A DNA stretch of 64,000 bases from Microvirga puerhi (GCF_020089865.1 NZ_JAIRBM010000003.1:62001-126000); one strand, 5' to 3'; shown: positions 1 through 8,564, counted from the stretch's first letter. Notes: generated by a model from the sequence alone, not told the origin. Translations and numbers: made by a program.

Positions 1-297
1 GGAGAAGACCGGATCGGCCAGGATATTGAGCCCGGCCGCCTGGATCAGGAACGATGCGTGGCCGATGAGGGTGATCCGCAGGCCCTCGACGCGCTCCGGC
101 GGCTTGTCCCGGAACGGACTCGGATGGCGCTTCGGCCACGCAGCCCCTTTACCCTCTCGCCGCCAACGCAGCAGATCCTTCAGCGTCTTGTCCGGGGCCT
201 GGACCGGCGAGAAGAAGCGAAGGCCGTCGAAATGGTCGGAGGCCGGACCGGAATAATAGGGATTGCGCACGGCTTTGGGCGGCTTGTGGTGTTTCAT
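1..297 (-). CDS. MBL-fold metallohydrolase, NAPE-PLD/UlaG-like (5' part only)
   Basis: The reading frame opens with ATG at 297 and runs off the left window edge, giving 99 N-terminal residues. The start reads MKHHKPPKAVRNPYYSG, followed by SDHFDGLRFFSP and, near residues 79-98, ITLIGHASFLIQ and ILADPVFS. That order (NPYY.GP.SDHFDG.RF, then a GHAS.LI strand and an L.DPV.S strand) is typical of the metallo-beta-lactamase superfamily branch with N-acyl-phosphatidylethanolamine phospholipase D and its bacterial homologues. The zinc-binding HxHxDH motif lies outside the window, so activity cannot be judged and the substrate is unknown. It is transcribed away from the neighbouring ffh block. Confidence 0.75.
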   Translation of the reverse strand, partial: MKHHKPPKAVRNPYYSGPASDHFDGLRFFSPVQAPDKTLKDLLRWRREGKGAAWPKRHPSPFRDKPPERVEGLRITLIGHASFLIQAAGLNILADPVFS

Positions 298-372
298 CGG
301 CGGTCACGGAATGAGACGTGGCCTTAAGCGTGGGGTGGCGAAGAGATCTCCGCAAGGGGAATCCTCACCGCC

Positions 373-512
373 GTCATTCCGGGGCCGCGTCAGCGGAGCC
401 CGGAACCCATAAACGTCAACGGTTCAGGATAAGTGCAGCGGCAACCATAGCTCTCATTCTGAAATGTTAGCGGCTATGGGTTCCGGACTGGCCTTCGGCC
501 ATCCGGAATGAC
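373..512. repeat. Long nested inverted repeat (intergenic palindromic element)
   Basis: Two pairs of perfect inverted arms are nested: GTCATTCCGG at 373-382 with CCGGAATGAC at 503-512, and CCGGAACCCATA at 400-411 with TATGGGTTCCGG at 475-486. A further GGAATGAC follows at 526-533. RNA from either strand could fold into a cruciform-like stem of about 140 bases. The shape matches the dispersed non-coding palindromic repeats common in Hyphomicrobiales genomes. No poly-T tract follows, so a simple terminator is unlikely. Confidence 0.7.
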
Positions 513-726
513 AAGGGTGGTGCGCGGAATGACAGGCATGGCCTTAGCCCAAACTCCCCCAGGAGGCCACCTTTCCTTGACTTTGCCCCGTTTCACCCTT
601 ACGTGCTGGCCTCAAATCTGTAGAGCGAGCCCTTGAGCCGCCGACCAGCCCGCGAGGCTGGAGGTCAACGCCCGACAGCGCGATGCGCCCTCGGGCGCGT
701 TCTCATTTGGGTCTTTCTCTCGCCCG

Positions 727-811
727 TTATGACCGGGCTCGTCCCGGTCATCCATGCCTTGGCATCGTGCCTTAAAAGACGTGGATGGCCGCATCGAGTG
801 CGGCCATGACG
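727..811. repeat. Palindromic intergenic repeat, copy A
   Basis: The left arm contains ATGACCGGGCTCGTCCCGG and the right arm ends CGTGGATGGCCG...GGCCATGACG, so the element is an imperfect inverted repeat. A related element sits at 24591-24678 just before leuB and shares the CGTGGATGGCCG and CATGACG ends in the same order. Two relatives in one 64 kb window, both placed just before a gene start, argue for a dispersed repeat family. Confidence 0.65.
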
Positions 812-826
812 AAAAGGATGAAACGG

Positions 827-1042
827 ATGTCGAACGACACATTGCGGATCGAGGACGCGGTCAACGAGACCTGCCCGTGGTCGGGAAAGCCGATCGCGGC
901 GGATTCGCTCACCCTCTATCGTGGCGAGGTCGTCGGCTTCTGCAATCCGGGCTGCCGGGACAAGTTCGCGGCGGCCATCGACCACTTTGAAAAGGCCCTT
1001 GCGAAGCGCGATGTACCGCTCATCGCAAAAGAGATGGATTGA
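827..1042 (+). CDS. Small Cys-rich (YHS/TRASH-like) putative metal-binding protein
   Basis: A 71-residue protein starting MSNDTLRIED. It carries CPWSGKPI near residues 15-22 and FCNPGCRDKF near 38-47, giving a C-x(n)-C-x3-C pattern resembling YHS/TRASH-type metal-binding folds, which bind transition metals or act as small sensors or chaperones. I chose ATG 827 because AAAAGG lies just upstream; in-frame ATGs at 785, 806 and 818 would add only basic residues from the repeat element. It ends two bases before the ffh start, so the two are almost certainly co-transcribed. Its role beside signal-recognition-particle genes is unknown. Confidence 0.7.
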   Translation: MSNDTLRIEDAVNETCPWSGKPIAADSLTLYRGEVVGFCNPGCRDKFAAAIDHFEKALAKRDVPLIAKEMD

Positions 1043-1044
1043 TC

Positions 1045-2613
1045 ATGTTCGAAGGCCTTTCCGACAAGCTCTCCAATATCCTCAACTCCCTCACGCGCCG
1101 CGGCGCGCTGACGGAAGAGGATGTGAATGCGGCCCTGCGCGAGGTGCGCCGCGCCCTGCTCGAAGCCGACGTGGCCCTCGAGGTGGTGCGCTCCTTCACC
1201 GACAAGGTCCGCACCCGCGCTGTCGGTGCCGAGGTGATCAAGTCTGTCTCGCCCGGCCAGCAGGTGGTCAAGATCGTTCACGATCAGCTCGTGGACATGC
1301 TGGGTGCCCAGGCCGAGGTCATCGACCTGAATGCGGCGCCGCCGGTCGGCATCCTGATGGTCGGTCTCCAGGGTTCGGGTAAGACCACCACCACCGCCAA
1401 GATCGCCAAGCGCCTGACCGATCGCGAGAAGCGCAAGGTTCTGCTCGCCTCCCTCGATACCCGCCGCCCGGCCGCCATGGAGCAGCTCGCGGTGCTCGGC
1501 AAGCAGGTCGGCGTCGATACCCTTCCCATCGTGGCCGGCCAGTCGGCGGTGCAGATCGCCCGCCGCGCCATGGAGGCCGCGCGCCTCGGCGGCTACGACG
1601 TGGTCATGCTCGACACCGCCGGCCGCGTCACCGTGGACGAGGGCCTGATGATGGAGGCCGCCGAGGTGAAGGCGGCCACGAACCCGCATGAGGTGCTCCT
1701 CGTCGCGGACGCGCTGACCGGCCAGGACGCGGTCAACACCGCCCGCGCCTTCGATCAGCGTCTCGGCGTCACCGGCATCGTGCTGACCCGTATGGACGGC
1801 GATGCCCGCGGTGGCGCGGCGCTCTCCATGCGCGCGGTGACCGGCAAGCCGATCAAGCTCGTCGGCACGGGCGAGAAGGTCGATGCGCTGGAGGAGTTCC
1901 ATCCCTCGCGCGTCGCCAACCGCATCCTCGGCATGGGCGACATCGTCTCCCTCGTCGAGAAGGCGGCGGAAAACATCGACCAGGAAAAGGCGATGGCCCT
2001 GGCGCAGAAGATGCGCAAGGGCAAGTTCGACCTCGAGGATCTGCGCGATCAGCTCGCCCAGATGGAGAAGATCGGCGGCATCGGCGGCATGCTCGGTATG
2101 TTGCCCGGCATCGCCAAGATGAAGTCGCAGCTTGAGAACGCCAATCTCGACGACAAGGTCATCAAGCGCCAGCGCGCCATCATTGATTCCATGACCCCGG
2201 CGGAGCGCCGCAATCCGGACATCCTGAAAGCGTCGCGCAAGAAGCGCATCGCCGCCGGTTCCGGCATGAAGGTCGAGGACATCAACAAGCTGCTCAAGAT
2301 GCACCGCCAGATGGCCGACGTCATGAAGATGATGGGCGGCGGCAAGGGCAAGGGCATGGCCGGTGCGCTCGGCAAGATGTTCGGGCTCGGTGGCGGTGGC
2401 ATGCCCGGAATGGGCGGCATGCCCCAGCCGACGCCGGAGCAGATCGAAGCGCTGCAGAAGCAGATGGGCGGCAAATTGCCTGAATTTCCGGGCGGAGCCG
2501 GCGGCCTGCCGCAGATGCCAAAGGGCCTGCCGGGCCTGCCCGGCCTCGGTGGACCGAAGATCCCCGGCCTTCCTGGTCTTGGCGGCTTCCCGTTCGGGGG
2601 CAAGAAGAAGTGA
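1045..2613 (+). CDS. ffh: Signal recognition particle protein Ffh
   Basis: SRP GTPase that binds signal sequences of nascent membrane proteins together with SRP RNA and docks on FtsY. The 522-residue product has the N domain (about 1-90), P-loop GLQGSGKT near 107-114, DTRRPAA near 138-144, DTAGR near 190-194 and TRMDGDARGG near 248-257, then the methionine-rich M domain (about 320-440). The C-terminal tail from about 430 is very rich in Gly, Met and Pro and is longer than in E. coli, as often seen in alphaproteobacteria. ATG 1045 gives the canonical MFEGLSDKL start; a TTG at 1039 is also in frame. It heads the rpsP-rimM-trmD ribosome/tRNA group. Confidence 0.97.
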   Translation: MFEGLSDKLSNILNSLTRRGALTEEDVNAALREVRRALLEADVALEVVRSFTDKVRTRAVGAEVIKSVSPGQQVVKIVHDQLVDMLGAQAEVIDLNAAPPVGILMVGLQGSGKTTTTAKIAKRLTDREKRKVLLASLDTRRPAAMEQLAVLGKQVGVDTLPIVAGQSAVQIARRAMEAARLGGYDVVMLDTAGRVTVDEGLMMEAAEVKAATNPHEVLLVADALTGQDAVNTARAFDQRLGVTGIVLTRMDGDARGGAALSMRAVTGKPIKLVGTGEKVDALEEFHPSRVANRILGMGDIVSLVEKAAENIDQEKAMALAQKMRKGKFDLEDLRDQLAQMEKIGGIGGMLGMLPGIAKMKSQLENANLDDKVIKRQRAIIDSMTPAERRNPDILKASRKKRIAAGSGMKVEDINKLLKMHRQMADVMKMMGGGKGKGMAGALGKMFGLGGGGMPGMGGMPQPTPEQIEALQKQMGGKLPEFPGGAGGLPQMPKGLPGLPGLGGPKIPGLPGLGGFPFGGKKK

Positions 2614-2708
2614 ATTTTTGAAATTCGCTGTCAGCCCCGCGCCGCATGAGCGGCGAAGGGTGATGACAGTGAGAGGTTTGATCGAAGGACACTACAGGAG
2701 AAACGAAC

Positions 2709-3068
2709 ATGTCCCTCAAGATCCGTCTGACCCGTGGTGGCGCGAAGAAGCGTCCCTACTACCGCATCGTCGTCGCCGACTCGCGCTCCCCGCGCGATGG
2801 CCGCTTCATCGAGAAGGTCGGCACCTACGACCCGATGAAGCCGAAGGACGACGCCGGCCGCGTCATTCTCGAGACCGAGAAGATCCAGGCTTGGCTCGCC
2901 AAGGGCGCCCAGCCGACCGACCGCGTCCTGCGCTTCCTCGATGCAGCCGGCCTCCTGAAGCGCACGGCGCGCAACAACCCGCAGAAGGCCGTTCCTGGCA
3001 AGAAAGCCCAGGAGCGCGCTGAAGCCAAGGCCGCTGCGGCTGCGGCTCCCGAAGGCGAGGCTGCGTAA
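2709..3068 (+). CDS. rpsP: 30S ribosomal protein S16
   Basis: A 119-residue ribosomal protein S16, a small-subunit assembly protein. The N-terminus [20 protein letters not shown] and the motif [19 protein letters not shown] are diagnostic. A lysine/alanine-rich tail after about residue 95 makes it longer than the 82-residue E. coli protein, usual in this order. AGGAG lies about 8 bases before ATG 2709. The 95 bases separating it from ffh show no clear terminator, so read-through from ffh is plausible. Confidence 0.97.
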   Translation: MSLKIRLTRGGAKKRPYYRIVVADSRSPRDGRFIEKVGTYDPMKPKDDAGRVILETEKIQAWLAKGAQPTDRVLRFLDAAGLLKRTARNNPQKAVPGKKAQERAEAKAAAAAAPEGEAA

Positions 3069-3073
3069 GCGCC

Positions 3074-3775
3074 ATGAAAAGGGAGCGCTTCAACCAGCGC
3101 TCCACTTCTTCCCTCCCCCTTGCGGGGAGGGACAGGGGTGGGGATGTGAGTGCCAGGAAGCCAGAACGTGGTGCTGACATCCCCGCCTCCTCCCAACAAG
3201 GGGGAGGAGAGTTTCGTCTACCGCCGCGAGACGATCTCGTTCTCGTCGGCGAGTTCGGCCGTGCCCATGGCCTCAAGGGCGAAGTGCGGCTGAAATCCTT
3301 TACAAGCGTTTCCGCTGCGATCGTGGATTACGATCCACTGATCACGAGCCAGGGGCGCACGATCTCTCTCAAGAATGCCCGTCCGGTTGGCGGCGCCGCG
3401 CCTGACATGCTGATCGCGCAGGTCGCTGGAGTCACGTCGCGCGAAGCTGCGGAAGCGCTGAATCGCATCCAGCTCTTCATCGCACGCGAAAAACTTCCTC
3501 CCCCCGAAGAGGAGGACGAGTTTCTTCTGGCCGATCTCATCGGCCTTACCGTCGAGAACGAAACCGGCGAAAGCACCGGAACCATCGTCGGCGTGCCGAA
3601 TTACGGCGGTGGCGATCTTCTCGACATCAAATCCGCAGCGACGGGTGCAACCGCGCTTCTGCCTTTCACCAAGGCCTTCGTGCCTGTCGTCGATATTGCC
3701 GGAAAGCGTATCGTCGCCGCGCTGCCGGAGGATTTTTTCGCGCCCGCACGGCATCAGCCCGAGGACGAGGCGTGA
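3074..3775 (+). CDS. rimM: Ribosome maturation factor RimM, with repeat-derived N-terminal extension
   Basis: RimM binds S19 and helps mature the 3' domain of 16S rRNA. The conserved protein starts around residue 54 of this frame ([19 protein letters not shown]), followed by the RimM N domain and the PRC-barrel ([15 protein letters not shown], then a GGGDLLDI strand). Bases 3110-3208, upstream of the conserved part, are a palindromic intergenic repeat that stays open in frame. The only in-frame starts I find before the conserved domain are ATG 3074 and GTG 3146, both before or within the repeat. The protein therefore probably carries a 30-50 residue non-conserved N-terminus. It overlaps trmD by four bases (GTGA), so translation is coupled. 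Confidence 0.9.
   Translation: MKRERFNQRSTSSLPLAGRDRGGDVSARKPERGADIPASSQQGGGEFRLPPRDDLVLVGEFGRAHGLKGEVRLKSFTSVSAAIVDYDPLITSQGRTISLKNARPVGGAAPDMLIAQVAGVTSREAAEALNRIQLFIAREKLPPPEEEDEFLLADLIGLTVENETGESTGTIVGVPNYGGGDLLDIKSAATGATALLPFTKAFVPVVDIAGKRIVAALPEDFFAPARHQPEDEA
3110..3208. repeat. GC-rich palindromic repeat inside the rimM reading frame
   Basis: Left hairpin: CCCTCCCCCT at 3111-3120 with GCGGGGAGGG at 3122-3131. The outer arms are GGGGATGT at 3140-3147 and ACATCCCC at 3177-3184. A right hairpin (CTCCTCCC with GGGGGAGGAG) follows. Such CCCTCCCC...GGGGAGGG elements are a known style of dispersed intergenic repeat in Hyphomicrobiales. It fills the rpsP-rimM junction and has no stop codon in the rimM frame. 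Confidence 0.7.
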
Positions 3776-4461
3776 CGTTTTCGGCCACCATTCTGACGCT
3801 GTATCCCGAGATGTTTCCAGGCCCGTTGGGACTGTCGCTCTCGGGCGATGCGCTTGCACGAGGCATCTGGTCGCTGGAGGCGCGCAACATCCGCGATCAC
3901 GGGATCGGTCGCCACCGCAACGTGGACGATACGCCGGCCGGCGGCGGTGTCGGCATGGTTCTGCGTTGCGACGTGATGGCAGCTGCGCTCGATGCCGCCG
4001 TTACCCCGGACGATCTGCGTCCGAAATTGCTCATGAGCCCGCGTGGCAAGCCGCTGACTCAAGGTCGCGTGCGCGAGCTCGCAGCCGGTCCCGGCGCCGT
4101 GATCGTCTGCGGCCGGTTCGAGGGCGTCGATGAACGGGTCATCGAGAGGCGGAACCTCGAAGAGGTCTCGATCGGCGATTACGTGCTGTCCGGCGGCGAG
4201 ATCGCGGCCATCGTGCTTCTCGATACATGCGTGCGGCTCCTTCCCGGCGTTATGGGCAAGGAAGCCTCGGGCCATGAGGAGAGTTTTGAAGGCAATCTCC
4301 TCGAATATCCGCAATATACGCGGCCCCGCGAGTGGGAGAGCCGGTCGATTCCGGACGTGCTGCTCAACGGCAACCACGCCGCCATCGAGAAATGGCGACG
4401 GGCTGAAGCCATGCGGATCACGAAGGAGAGGCGGCCGGATCTCCTCGACAAGTCCAGCTAG
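3772..4461 (+). CDS. trmD: tRNA (guanine-37-N1)-methyltransferase TrmD
   Basis: Uses S-adenosylmethionine to methylate G37 next to the anticodon, preventing +1 frameshifts. The 229-residue protein starts at GTG 3772 ([20 protein letters not shown]), overlapping the rimM stop. [10 protein letters not shown] near 87-96 and the SPOUT trefoil-knot segment [13 protein letters not shown] near 112-124, then [10 protein letters not shown] and LLPGVMGKE, are all intact. It is the last gene of the ffh-rpsP-rimM-trmD run and faces the convergent transporter gene only 14 bases downstream. Confidence 0.97.
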   Translation: MTFSATILTLYPEMFPGPLGLSLSGDALARGIWSLEARNIRDHGIGRHRNVDDTPAGGGVGMVLRCDVMAAALDAAVTPDDLRPKLLMSPRGKPLTQGRVRELAAGPGAVIVCGRFEGVDERVIERRNLEEVSIGDYVLSGGEIAAIVLLDTCVRLLPGVMGKEASGHEESFEGNLLEYPQYTRPREWESRSIPDVLLNGNHAAIEKWRRAEAMRITKERRPDLLDKSS

Positions 4462-4475
4462 TCCTCGATCCGTCC

Positions 4476-5387
4476 CTAGTCTCGGGCCGCAAGCGGCCGC
4501 AACGGCTCGCTGAGGCCGAGTTTCCATTTCAGGTTCACGCCTGCGCTTCCGAGCAGGATCAGGATGATGCCGCTCCACTGTGCGAGCGAGAGGTCGCGTC
4601 CGTAGGCAATGTAATCGACCAGGATCGCAACCGCCGGATAGACGAAAGACAGAACCGCAACCCGTGTCGTCGGCAGCTTCTGAATGGCCGAATAGAGCAG
4701 GATATACATGATGCCGGTATGAGCGACGCCGAGCGTCACCAGATAGCCCCACTGAAAGCCGTGAGCCGGAAGCGCCGTGAAATCGGCGAAGGGCCACAGC
4801 ATCAGCGTGCCGAGCACGGCCTGAACCAGCGCGATCAGATGCGGTGGAAGGTCCTTCAGATGCTTCGCGACGACGGCGGTAACGGCATAGAGCGCGGCCG
4901 CGCCGAGTGCGAGCCCAAGGCCGGCAAGATATCCACTGGTCAGCGAAAACCCTGACGGATCGATCTTCACGACCAGCAGCAATCCGATGAACGCGAGGGC
5001 GATGAAGCCCCAGGCGTCACGGGTCGGTCGCTCGCCGAACAGCACGATCCCCAAGAGGATCAGGAAGAAGGGCTGCATGTTGTAGACGGCGGTGGCAATC
5101 GAGATCGATGTCAGCCGGTAGGACGAGAACAGCAGGACCCAGTTCAGCACGATGGCCGCGCCGCCCAAAAGCGACAGCAGAAACGTCCGCGTGGTAAAGC
5201 GCCAGGGGAAGAGAAAGCCGCGCCAGCCGCAATAGACCAGGAGGCTCATCGCGCCGAAGAGACAGCGGAAGAACACGACGTTCCAGATCGACTGCCCCGA
5301 CTCGATGACGAAATAGCCGATGGTCCCCGACATCGCCATGGCGCCGACCATCTCCAGCCAGCCTGTTTTCCCGGTCCGCTCGCCCAT
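4476..5387 (-). CDS. EamA/DMT-family transporter
   Basis: A 303-residue integral membrane protein with about ten hydrophobic segments in two EamA repeats (roughly 10-145 and 155-290), the drug/metabolite transporter fold. Members export amino acids, metabolites or drugs; the substrate cannot be read from sequence. The second repeat ends with LSFVYPAVAILVDYIAYG and a final helix IILILLGSAGVNLKWKLG. It is divergent from an Lrp/AsnC-type regulator 98 bases away, a common pairing in which the regulator controls an amino-acid exporter, so amino-acid efflux is a reasonable guess. Confidence 0.85.
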   Translation of the reverse strand: MGERTGKTGWLEMVGAMAMSGTIGYFVIESGQSIWNVVFFRCLFGAMSLLVYCGWRGFLFPWRFTTRTFLLSLLGGAAIVLNWVLLFSSYRLTSISIATAVYNMQPFFLILLGIVLFGERPTRDAWGFIALAFIGLLLVVKIDPSGFSLTSGYLAGLGLALGAAALYAVTAVVAKHLKDLPPHLIALVQAVLGTLMLWPFADFTALPAHGFQWGYLVTLGVAHTGIMYILLYSAIQKLPTTRVAVLSFVYPAVAILVDYIAYGRDLSLAQWSGIILILLGSAGVNLKWKLGLSEPLRPLAARD

Positions 5388-5440
5388 GAGGTGCTCCTGC
5401 CTTAAAAGTTACGCCACTTTACGAGGCGTTTAGCGAAGAG

Positions 5441-5467
5441 TACCCTTTGAATGGAAGGCAAAGGGTA
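5441..5467. promoter_or_regulatory. Perfect inverted repeat, candidate Lrp-type operator
   Basis: TACCCTTTG at 5441-5449 and CAAAGGGTA at 5459-5467 are perfect 9-base arms with a 9-base spacer, between the divergent transporter gene and the Lrp-type regulator. Lrp/AsnC dimers bind dyad sites in such shared promoter regions. A smaller dyad, ACGCC/GGCGT, lies at 5411-5429. The role is inferred from position and symmetry only. Confidence 0.5.
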
Positions 5468-5485
5468 AAATGGGTCTTTGAAATC

Positions 5486-5968
5486 ATGGCTATTTCGACA
5501 AAAAAGCCCAGAAATCAAAATGCCGATCTCGATGACGTCGATCGGGCCCTTATCGAAGCGCTTGCGGAGAATGCGCGCCTGTCCCTGGCGGATCTTGCCA
5601 GGGTGGTCGGCTTGTCGGCTCCGAGCGTTGGCGAAAGGCTTCGCCGCCTGGAGGACGGCGGCCTGGTCAAGGGCTACACGGTTGATCTCGATCACCGGGC
5701 GCTCGGCTTCACCCTCACGGCCATCGTCCGCGTGCGCCCGCTGCCGGGGCAGCTTCACCTGGTCGAAAAGCTCCTGATCGAGAGTCCCGAGGTCATCGAA
5801 TGCGACAAGGTTACCGGTGACGACTGCTACATCGCCCGCTATGCCCTGCGCAGCATCGACGAACTCGATCCGATCCTGGACAAGATCGCCCAGCGGGCGC
5901 AGACCAGCACCTCGATCGTCAAGTCGACGCCGGTCAAGCGGCGGCTTCCGCCCTTGCCAGCCGCTTGA
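5486..5968 (+). CDS. Lrp/AsnC family transcriptional regulator
   Basis: A 160-residue regulator. The N-terminal winged helix-turn-helix reads DLDDVDRALIEALAENARLS, then LADLARVVGLSAPSVGERLRRL, and the C-terminal RAM/ligand domain carries VRVRPLPGQ and VTGDDCYIAR. Lrp-type proteins bind amino acids and regulate amino-acid metabolism or export. ATG 5486 is preferred; an upstream TTG at 5447 is in frame but would make translation cross the palindrome at 5441-5467. Divergent orientation to the EamA transporter suggests that transporter is its main target, with autoregulation likely. Confidence 0.88.
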   Translation: MAISTKKPRNQNADLDDVDRALIEALAENARLSLADLARVVGLSAPSVGERLRRLEDGGLVKGYTVDLDHRALGFTLTAIVRVRPLPGQLHLVEKLLIESPEVIECDKVTGDDCYIARYALRSIDELDPILDKIAQRAQTSTSIVKSTPVKRRLPPLPAA

Positions 5969-6093
5969 CGGGGCATTTGCCCATCGACACGAGCTGGAAA
6001 TTCCTGTATAGCGCCCGCCTCAACTGAAAACAGGACGCCGAAATCCAGCGGACTCGGACATTCCGAGAATTCGTAACGGCAGGAGCTTAGACC

Positions 6094-6486
6094 ATGAACC
6101 TCATTCAGCAGCTCGAGCAAGAGCAGATTGCCAAGCTTGGCAAGACCATTCCGGACTTCCAGCCCGGCGACACCGTCATCGTCAACGTCAAGGTGAAGGA
6201 AGGCGAGCGCACCCGCGTTCAGGCCTATGAAGGCGTCTGCATCGCCCGTTCCGGCGGCGGCCTCCACGAGAGCTTCACCGTTCGCAAGATTTCCTACGGC
6301 GAGGGCGTCGAGCGCGTCTTCCCGATCTACTCGCCGATGATCGATTCCATCAAAGTGGTGCGCCGTGGCGCCGTTCGCCGTGCCAAGCTCTACTACCTGC
6401 GCGACCGTCGCGGTAAGTCCGCCCGTATCGCCGAGCGCGCCGAGCGGCAGGACAAGGGCGGCGCTGCTCCGGCTGCAGCCGAGTAA
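6094..6486 (+). CDS. rplS: 50S ribosomal protein L19
   Basis: A 130-residue L19, a large-subunit protein at the 30S-50S interface. The start [22 protein letters not shown] and the core [20 protein letters not shown], then [32 protein letters not shown], are diagnostic. A Lys/Arg/Ala-rich tail extends beyond residue 110. GGAG precedes the start by about ten bases. In many bacteria rplS directly follows trmD; here a transporter/regulator pair intervenes. An intrinsic terminator follows. Confidence 0.97.
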   Translation: MNLIQQLEQEQIAKLGKTIPDFQPGDTVIVNVKVKEGERTRVQAYEGVCIARSGGGLHESFTVRKISYGEGVERVFPIYSPMIDSIKVVRRGAVRRAKLYYLRDRRGKSARIAERAERQDKGGAAPAAAE

Positions 6487-6512
6487 GCCTTTCCGTTCTG
6501 TAAGGCTCAAGG

Positions 6513-6545
6513 AAAGCGCGGCACCAACGGCCGCGCTTTTTGCTT
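6513..6545 (+). terminator. Rho-independent terminator after rplS
   Basis: AAAGCGCGGC and GCCGCGCTTT form a perfect 10-base stem with a short loop, followed by TTTTT. It lies 27 bases after the rplS stop. Confidence 0.85.
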
Positions 6546-6704
6546 TCTGCAGGTCTGGCACGGCATACGCAAAAATTTTCTTGCGCGGCTAAGGCTGCCC
6601 GCTATGCAATGATTTCAAGGCCGTGCGCGCTCTCGACATCTTTTCGTCGGCGGAATGACCGGCTAAACACCCAATTCCGTATTCGTTGTTTGTGGACCGA
6701 GAAC

Positions 6705-8111
6705 ATGGCTAACCCCCGCACCCTCTACGACAAGATCTTCGACGACCACGTCGTCGACCGGCAGGATGATGGGACGTGCCTCCTCTACATTGACCGCCAT
6801 CTCGTGCACGAGGTGACGAGCCCGCAGGCCTTCGAGGGGCTGCGCATGGCCGGGCGCAAGGTGCGCCAGCCGGGAAAGACCTTGGCAGTGGTGGACCACA
6901 ACGTGCCGACGACGGATCGTTCCAAGGGCATCGACGACCCGGAATCCGCCACGCAGGTGCAGACCCTGGCGGATAACGCCAAGGAATTCGGGGTCGAATA
7001 TTACAATGAGCGCGATACCCGCCAGGGAATCGTGCACGTGGTCGGTCCGGAGCAGGGCTTCACGCTGCCGGGCATGACCATCGTCTGCGGCGACAGCCAC
7101 ACCTCGACCCACGGTGCCTTCGGAGCCTTGGCCCATGGCATCGGGACGTCCGAGGTGGAGCATGTGCTCGCTACCCAGACCCTGATCCAGAAAAAGGCTA
7201 AGAACATGCGCGTGACCGTGGATGGGCAGTTGCCCGCCGGCGTCACTGCGAAGGACATCATCCTGGCCATCATCGGCGAGATCGGCACGGCCGGCGGCAC
7301 TGGTCACGTGCTCGAATATGCCGGCGAAGCCATCCGGTCCCTGTCGATGGAAGGCCGCATGACGGTCTGCAACATGTCGATCGAGGGCGGCGCCCGTGCC
7401 GGCATGGTGGCGCCGGACGAGAAGACCTACGCCTACCTGAAGGATCGCCCCAAATCGCCGAAGGGCGAGGCCTGGGATGCGGCCCTGCGCTACTGGGATA
7501 CGCTGCGCTCGGACGAGGGCGCGTTCTTCGACACCGAGATCCGTCTCGATGCCGCCAACCTGCCGCCGATCGTGACCTGGGGCACGAGCCCTGAGGACGT
7601 GATCTCGGTGACCGGTGCAGTCCCGAATCCGGACGAGATCCAGGACGAGAACAAGCGTCGTTCCAAGTGGCGCGCGCTCGAGTATATGGGCCTCAAGCCG
7701 GGCCAGAAGATCACCGATATCATGCTGGATCGCGTCTTCATCGGCTCCTGCACCAATGGCCGCATCGAGGACCTGCGGGCTGTCGCTCAGATCGTGGAAG
7801 GCAAGCGCGTTGCCGAGAGCGTGAACGCCATGATCGTGCCAGGCTCCGGCATCGTGAAGATGCAGGCTGAGGCTGAGGGTCTCGACAGGATCTTCCGGGC
7901 CGCCGGCTTCGACTGGCGTGAGCCGGGCTGCTCCATGTGCCTGGCCATGAACGCCGACCGCCTCGCTCCCCATGAGCGCTGCGCCTCCACCTCGAACCGC
8001 AACTTCGAGGGCCGCCAGGGCTTCAAGGGCCGCACCCATCTCGTCTCTCCCGCCATGGCGGCGGCGGCGGCGATCGCAGGACGGTTTGTGGATATCCGCG
8101 CCTGGGGCTAA
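6705..8111 (+). CDS. leuC: 3-isopropylmalate dehydratase large subunit LeuC
   Basis: With LeuD, isomerises 2-isopropylmalate to 3-isopropylmalate in leucine synthesis, using a [4Fe-4S] cluster. The 468-residue protein starts [17 protein letters not shown]. It contains [11 protein letters not shown] near 64-74, [20 protein letters not shown] near 129-148 and the cluster ligands in [13 protein letters not shown] and [12 protein letters not shown] 6705 matches the usual start; the frame is open 165 bases further upstream but without homology. It is flanked by terminators on both sides, so it is monocistronic. Its partner leuD is 13 kb downstream, beyond the potassium module. Confidence 0.97.
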   Translation: MANPRTLYDKIFDDHVVDRQDDGTCLLYIDRHLVHEVTSPQAFEGLRMAGRKVRQPGKTLAVVDHNVPTTDRSKGIDDPESATQVQTLADNAKEFGVEYYNERDTRQGIVHVVGPEQGFTLPGMTIVCGDSHTSTHGAFGALAHGIGTSEVEHVLATQTLIQKKAKNMRVTVDGQLPAGVTAKDIILAIIGEIGTAGGTGHVLEYAGEAIRSLSMEGRMTVCNMSIEGGARAGMVAPDEKTYAYLKDRPKSPKGEAWDAALRYWDTLRSDEGAFFDTEIRLDAANLPPIVTWGTSPEDVISVTGAVPNPDEIQDENKRRSKWRALEYMGLKPGQKITDIMLDRVFIGSCTNGRIEDLRAVAQIVEGKRVAESVNAMIVPGSGIVKMQAEAEGLDRIFRAAGFDWREPGCSMCLAMNADRLAPHERCASTSNRNFEGRQGFKGRTHLVSPAMAAAAAIAGRFVDIRAWG

Positions 8112-8131
8112 TGGCCTTTCATATTTTTCGT

Positions 8132-8168
8132 AAAAAAGGCGGCGACCGATCCGGTCGCCGCCTTTTTT
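8132..8168 (+). terminator. Rho-independent terminator after leuC
   Basis: AAAAAAGGCGGCGACC pairs with GGTCGCCGCCTTTTTT around a short ATCC-centred loop, a strong bidirectional hairpin with A and T tracts, 20 bases after the leuC stop. Confidence 0.92.
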
Positions 8169-8306
8169 GCTTTCGAGAGGGCACCGGTCCCCTGTCCTGG
8201 TGAAAGTGGCGCGCGAACTCCTTATCTCTGATAAAACGACGCTTGCTGTGGCGCACGAGAAGCGTCGCCATGGAGCGTCGGCACATTGGGGAAGCGGGAG
8301 GAGATC

Positions 8307-8564
8307 ATGAGCGAAAGACAGGATGAATCCCGTGAAATTCTCGATCGGGTTCAACGCGACTCGGAAACCCTTGGATCGTCTTCACTCAAGCGCATGACCC
8401 AGCGCATGGCGGATCACTTCGGCGGGCGCGATGCTATCGGCGAGGCAGCGGGCGGCGGTACCGACCCGATCGAGCTGTGGGGACGCCGCATCGGCCGGAG
8501 CCTGTCCCTGGTCGGCGTCGTCGTTCTGGCGTACTGGCTGGCCGTGCAGCTGAAGCTTCTTTGA
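8307..8564 (+). CDS. Small single-pass membrane protein, unknown function
   Basis: An 85-residue protein, MSERQDESREILDRVQRDSE onwards. The N-terminal two thirds are polar, and the last 22 residues (RSLSLVGVVVLAYWLAVQLKLL) form one C-terminal membrane helix, suggesting a tail-anchored protein with its body in the cytoplasm. ATG 8307 has GGGAGGAG upstream. Its TGA overlaps the ATG of the next gene (TGATG at 8562-8566), so the two are translationally coupled. I do not recognise the family. Confidence 0.7.
   Translation: MSERQDESREILDRVQRDSETLGSSSLKRMTQRMADHFGGRDAIGEAAGGGTDPIELWGRRIGRSLSLVGVVVLAYWLAVQLKLL

Larger units (their letters stand above)
298..826. other. Intergenic region with two palindromic repeats
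   Basis: I see no convincing gene in these 529 bases. Open frames here lack recognisable motifs and overlap the repeats. The stretch holds two palindromic elements (373-512 and 727-811), a GC hairpin at 685-698 (GCGCCC/GGGCGC), and a TTGACT at 577-582 that could be a -35 hexamer for the operon beginning at 827; the matching -10 is poor. Confidence 0.5.

Noticed and set aside
298..826. Possible SRP (4.5S) RNA gene near ffh
   Set aside because: I looked for the conserved GGAA/AGCAG-type tetraloop hairpin and could not find it; the folds here are explained by palindromic repeats.
916..2304. 462-residue open frame antisense to ffh
   Set aside because: Mirror frame of GC-rich ffh codons; His/Asp/Leu/Gly-rich low-complexity product without any domain.
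5969..6093. Autoregulatory leader or attenuator before rplS
   Set aside because: TTGACG and TGTATA are present but the spacing is unsuitable (more than 30 bases), and I see no conserved L19-leader hairpin.
6663..8354. 563-residue open frame antisense to leuC
   Set aside because: Antisense shadow of leuC; crosses the leuC terminator and shows no motif.
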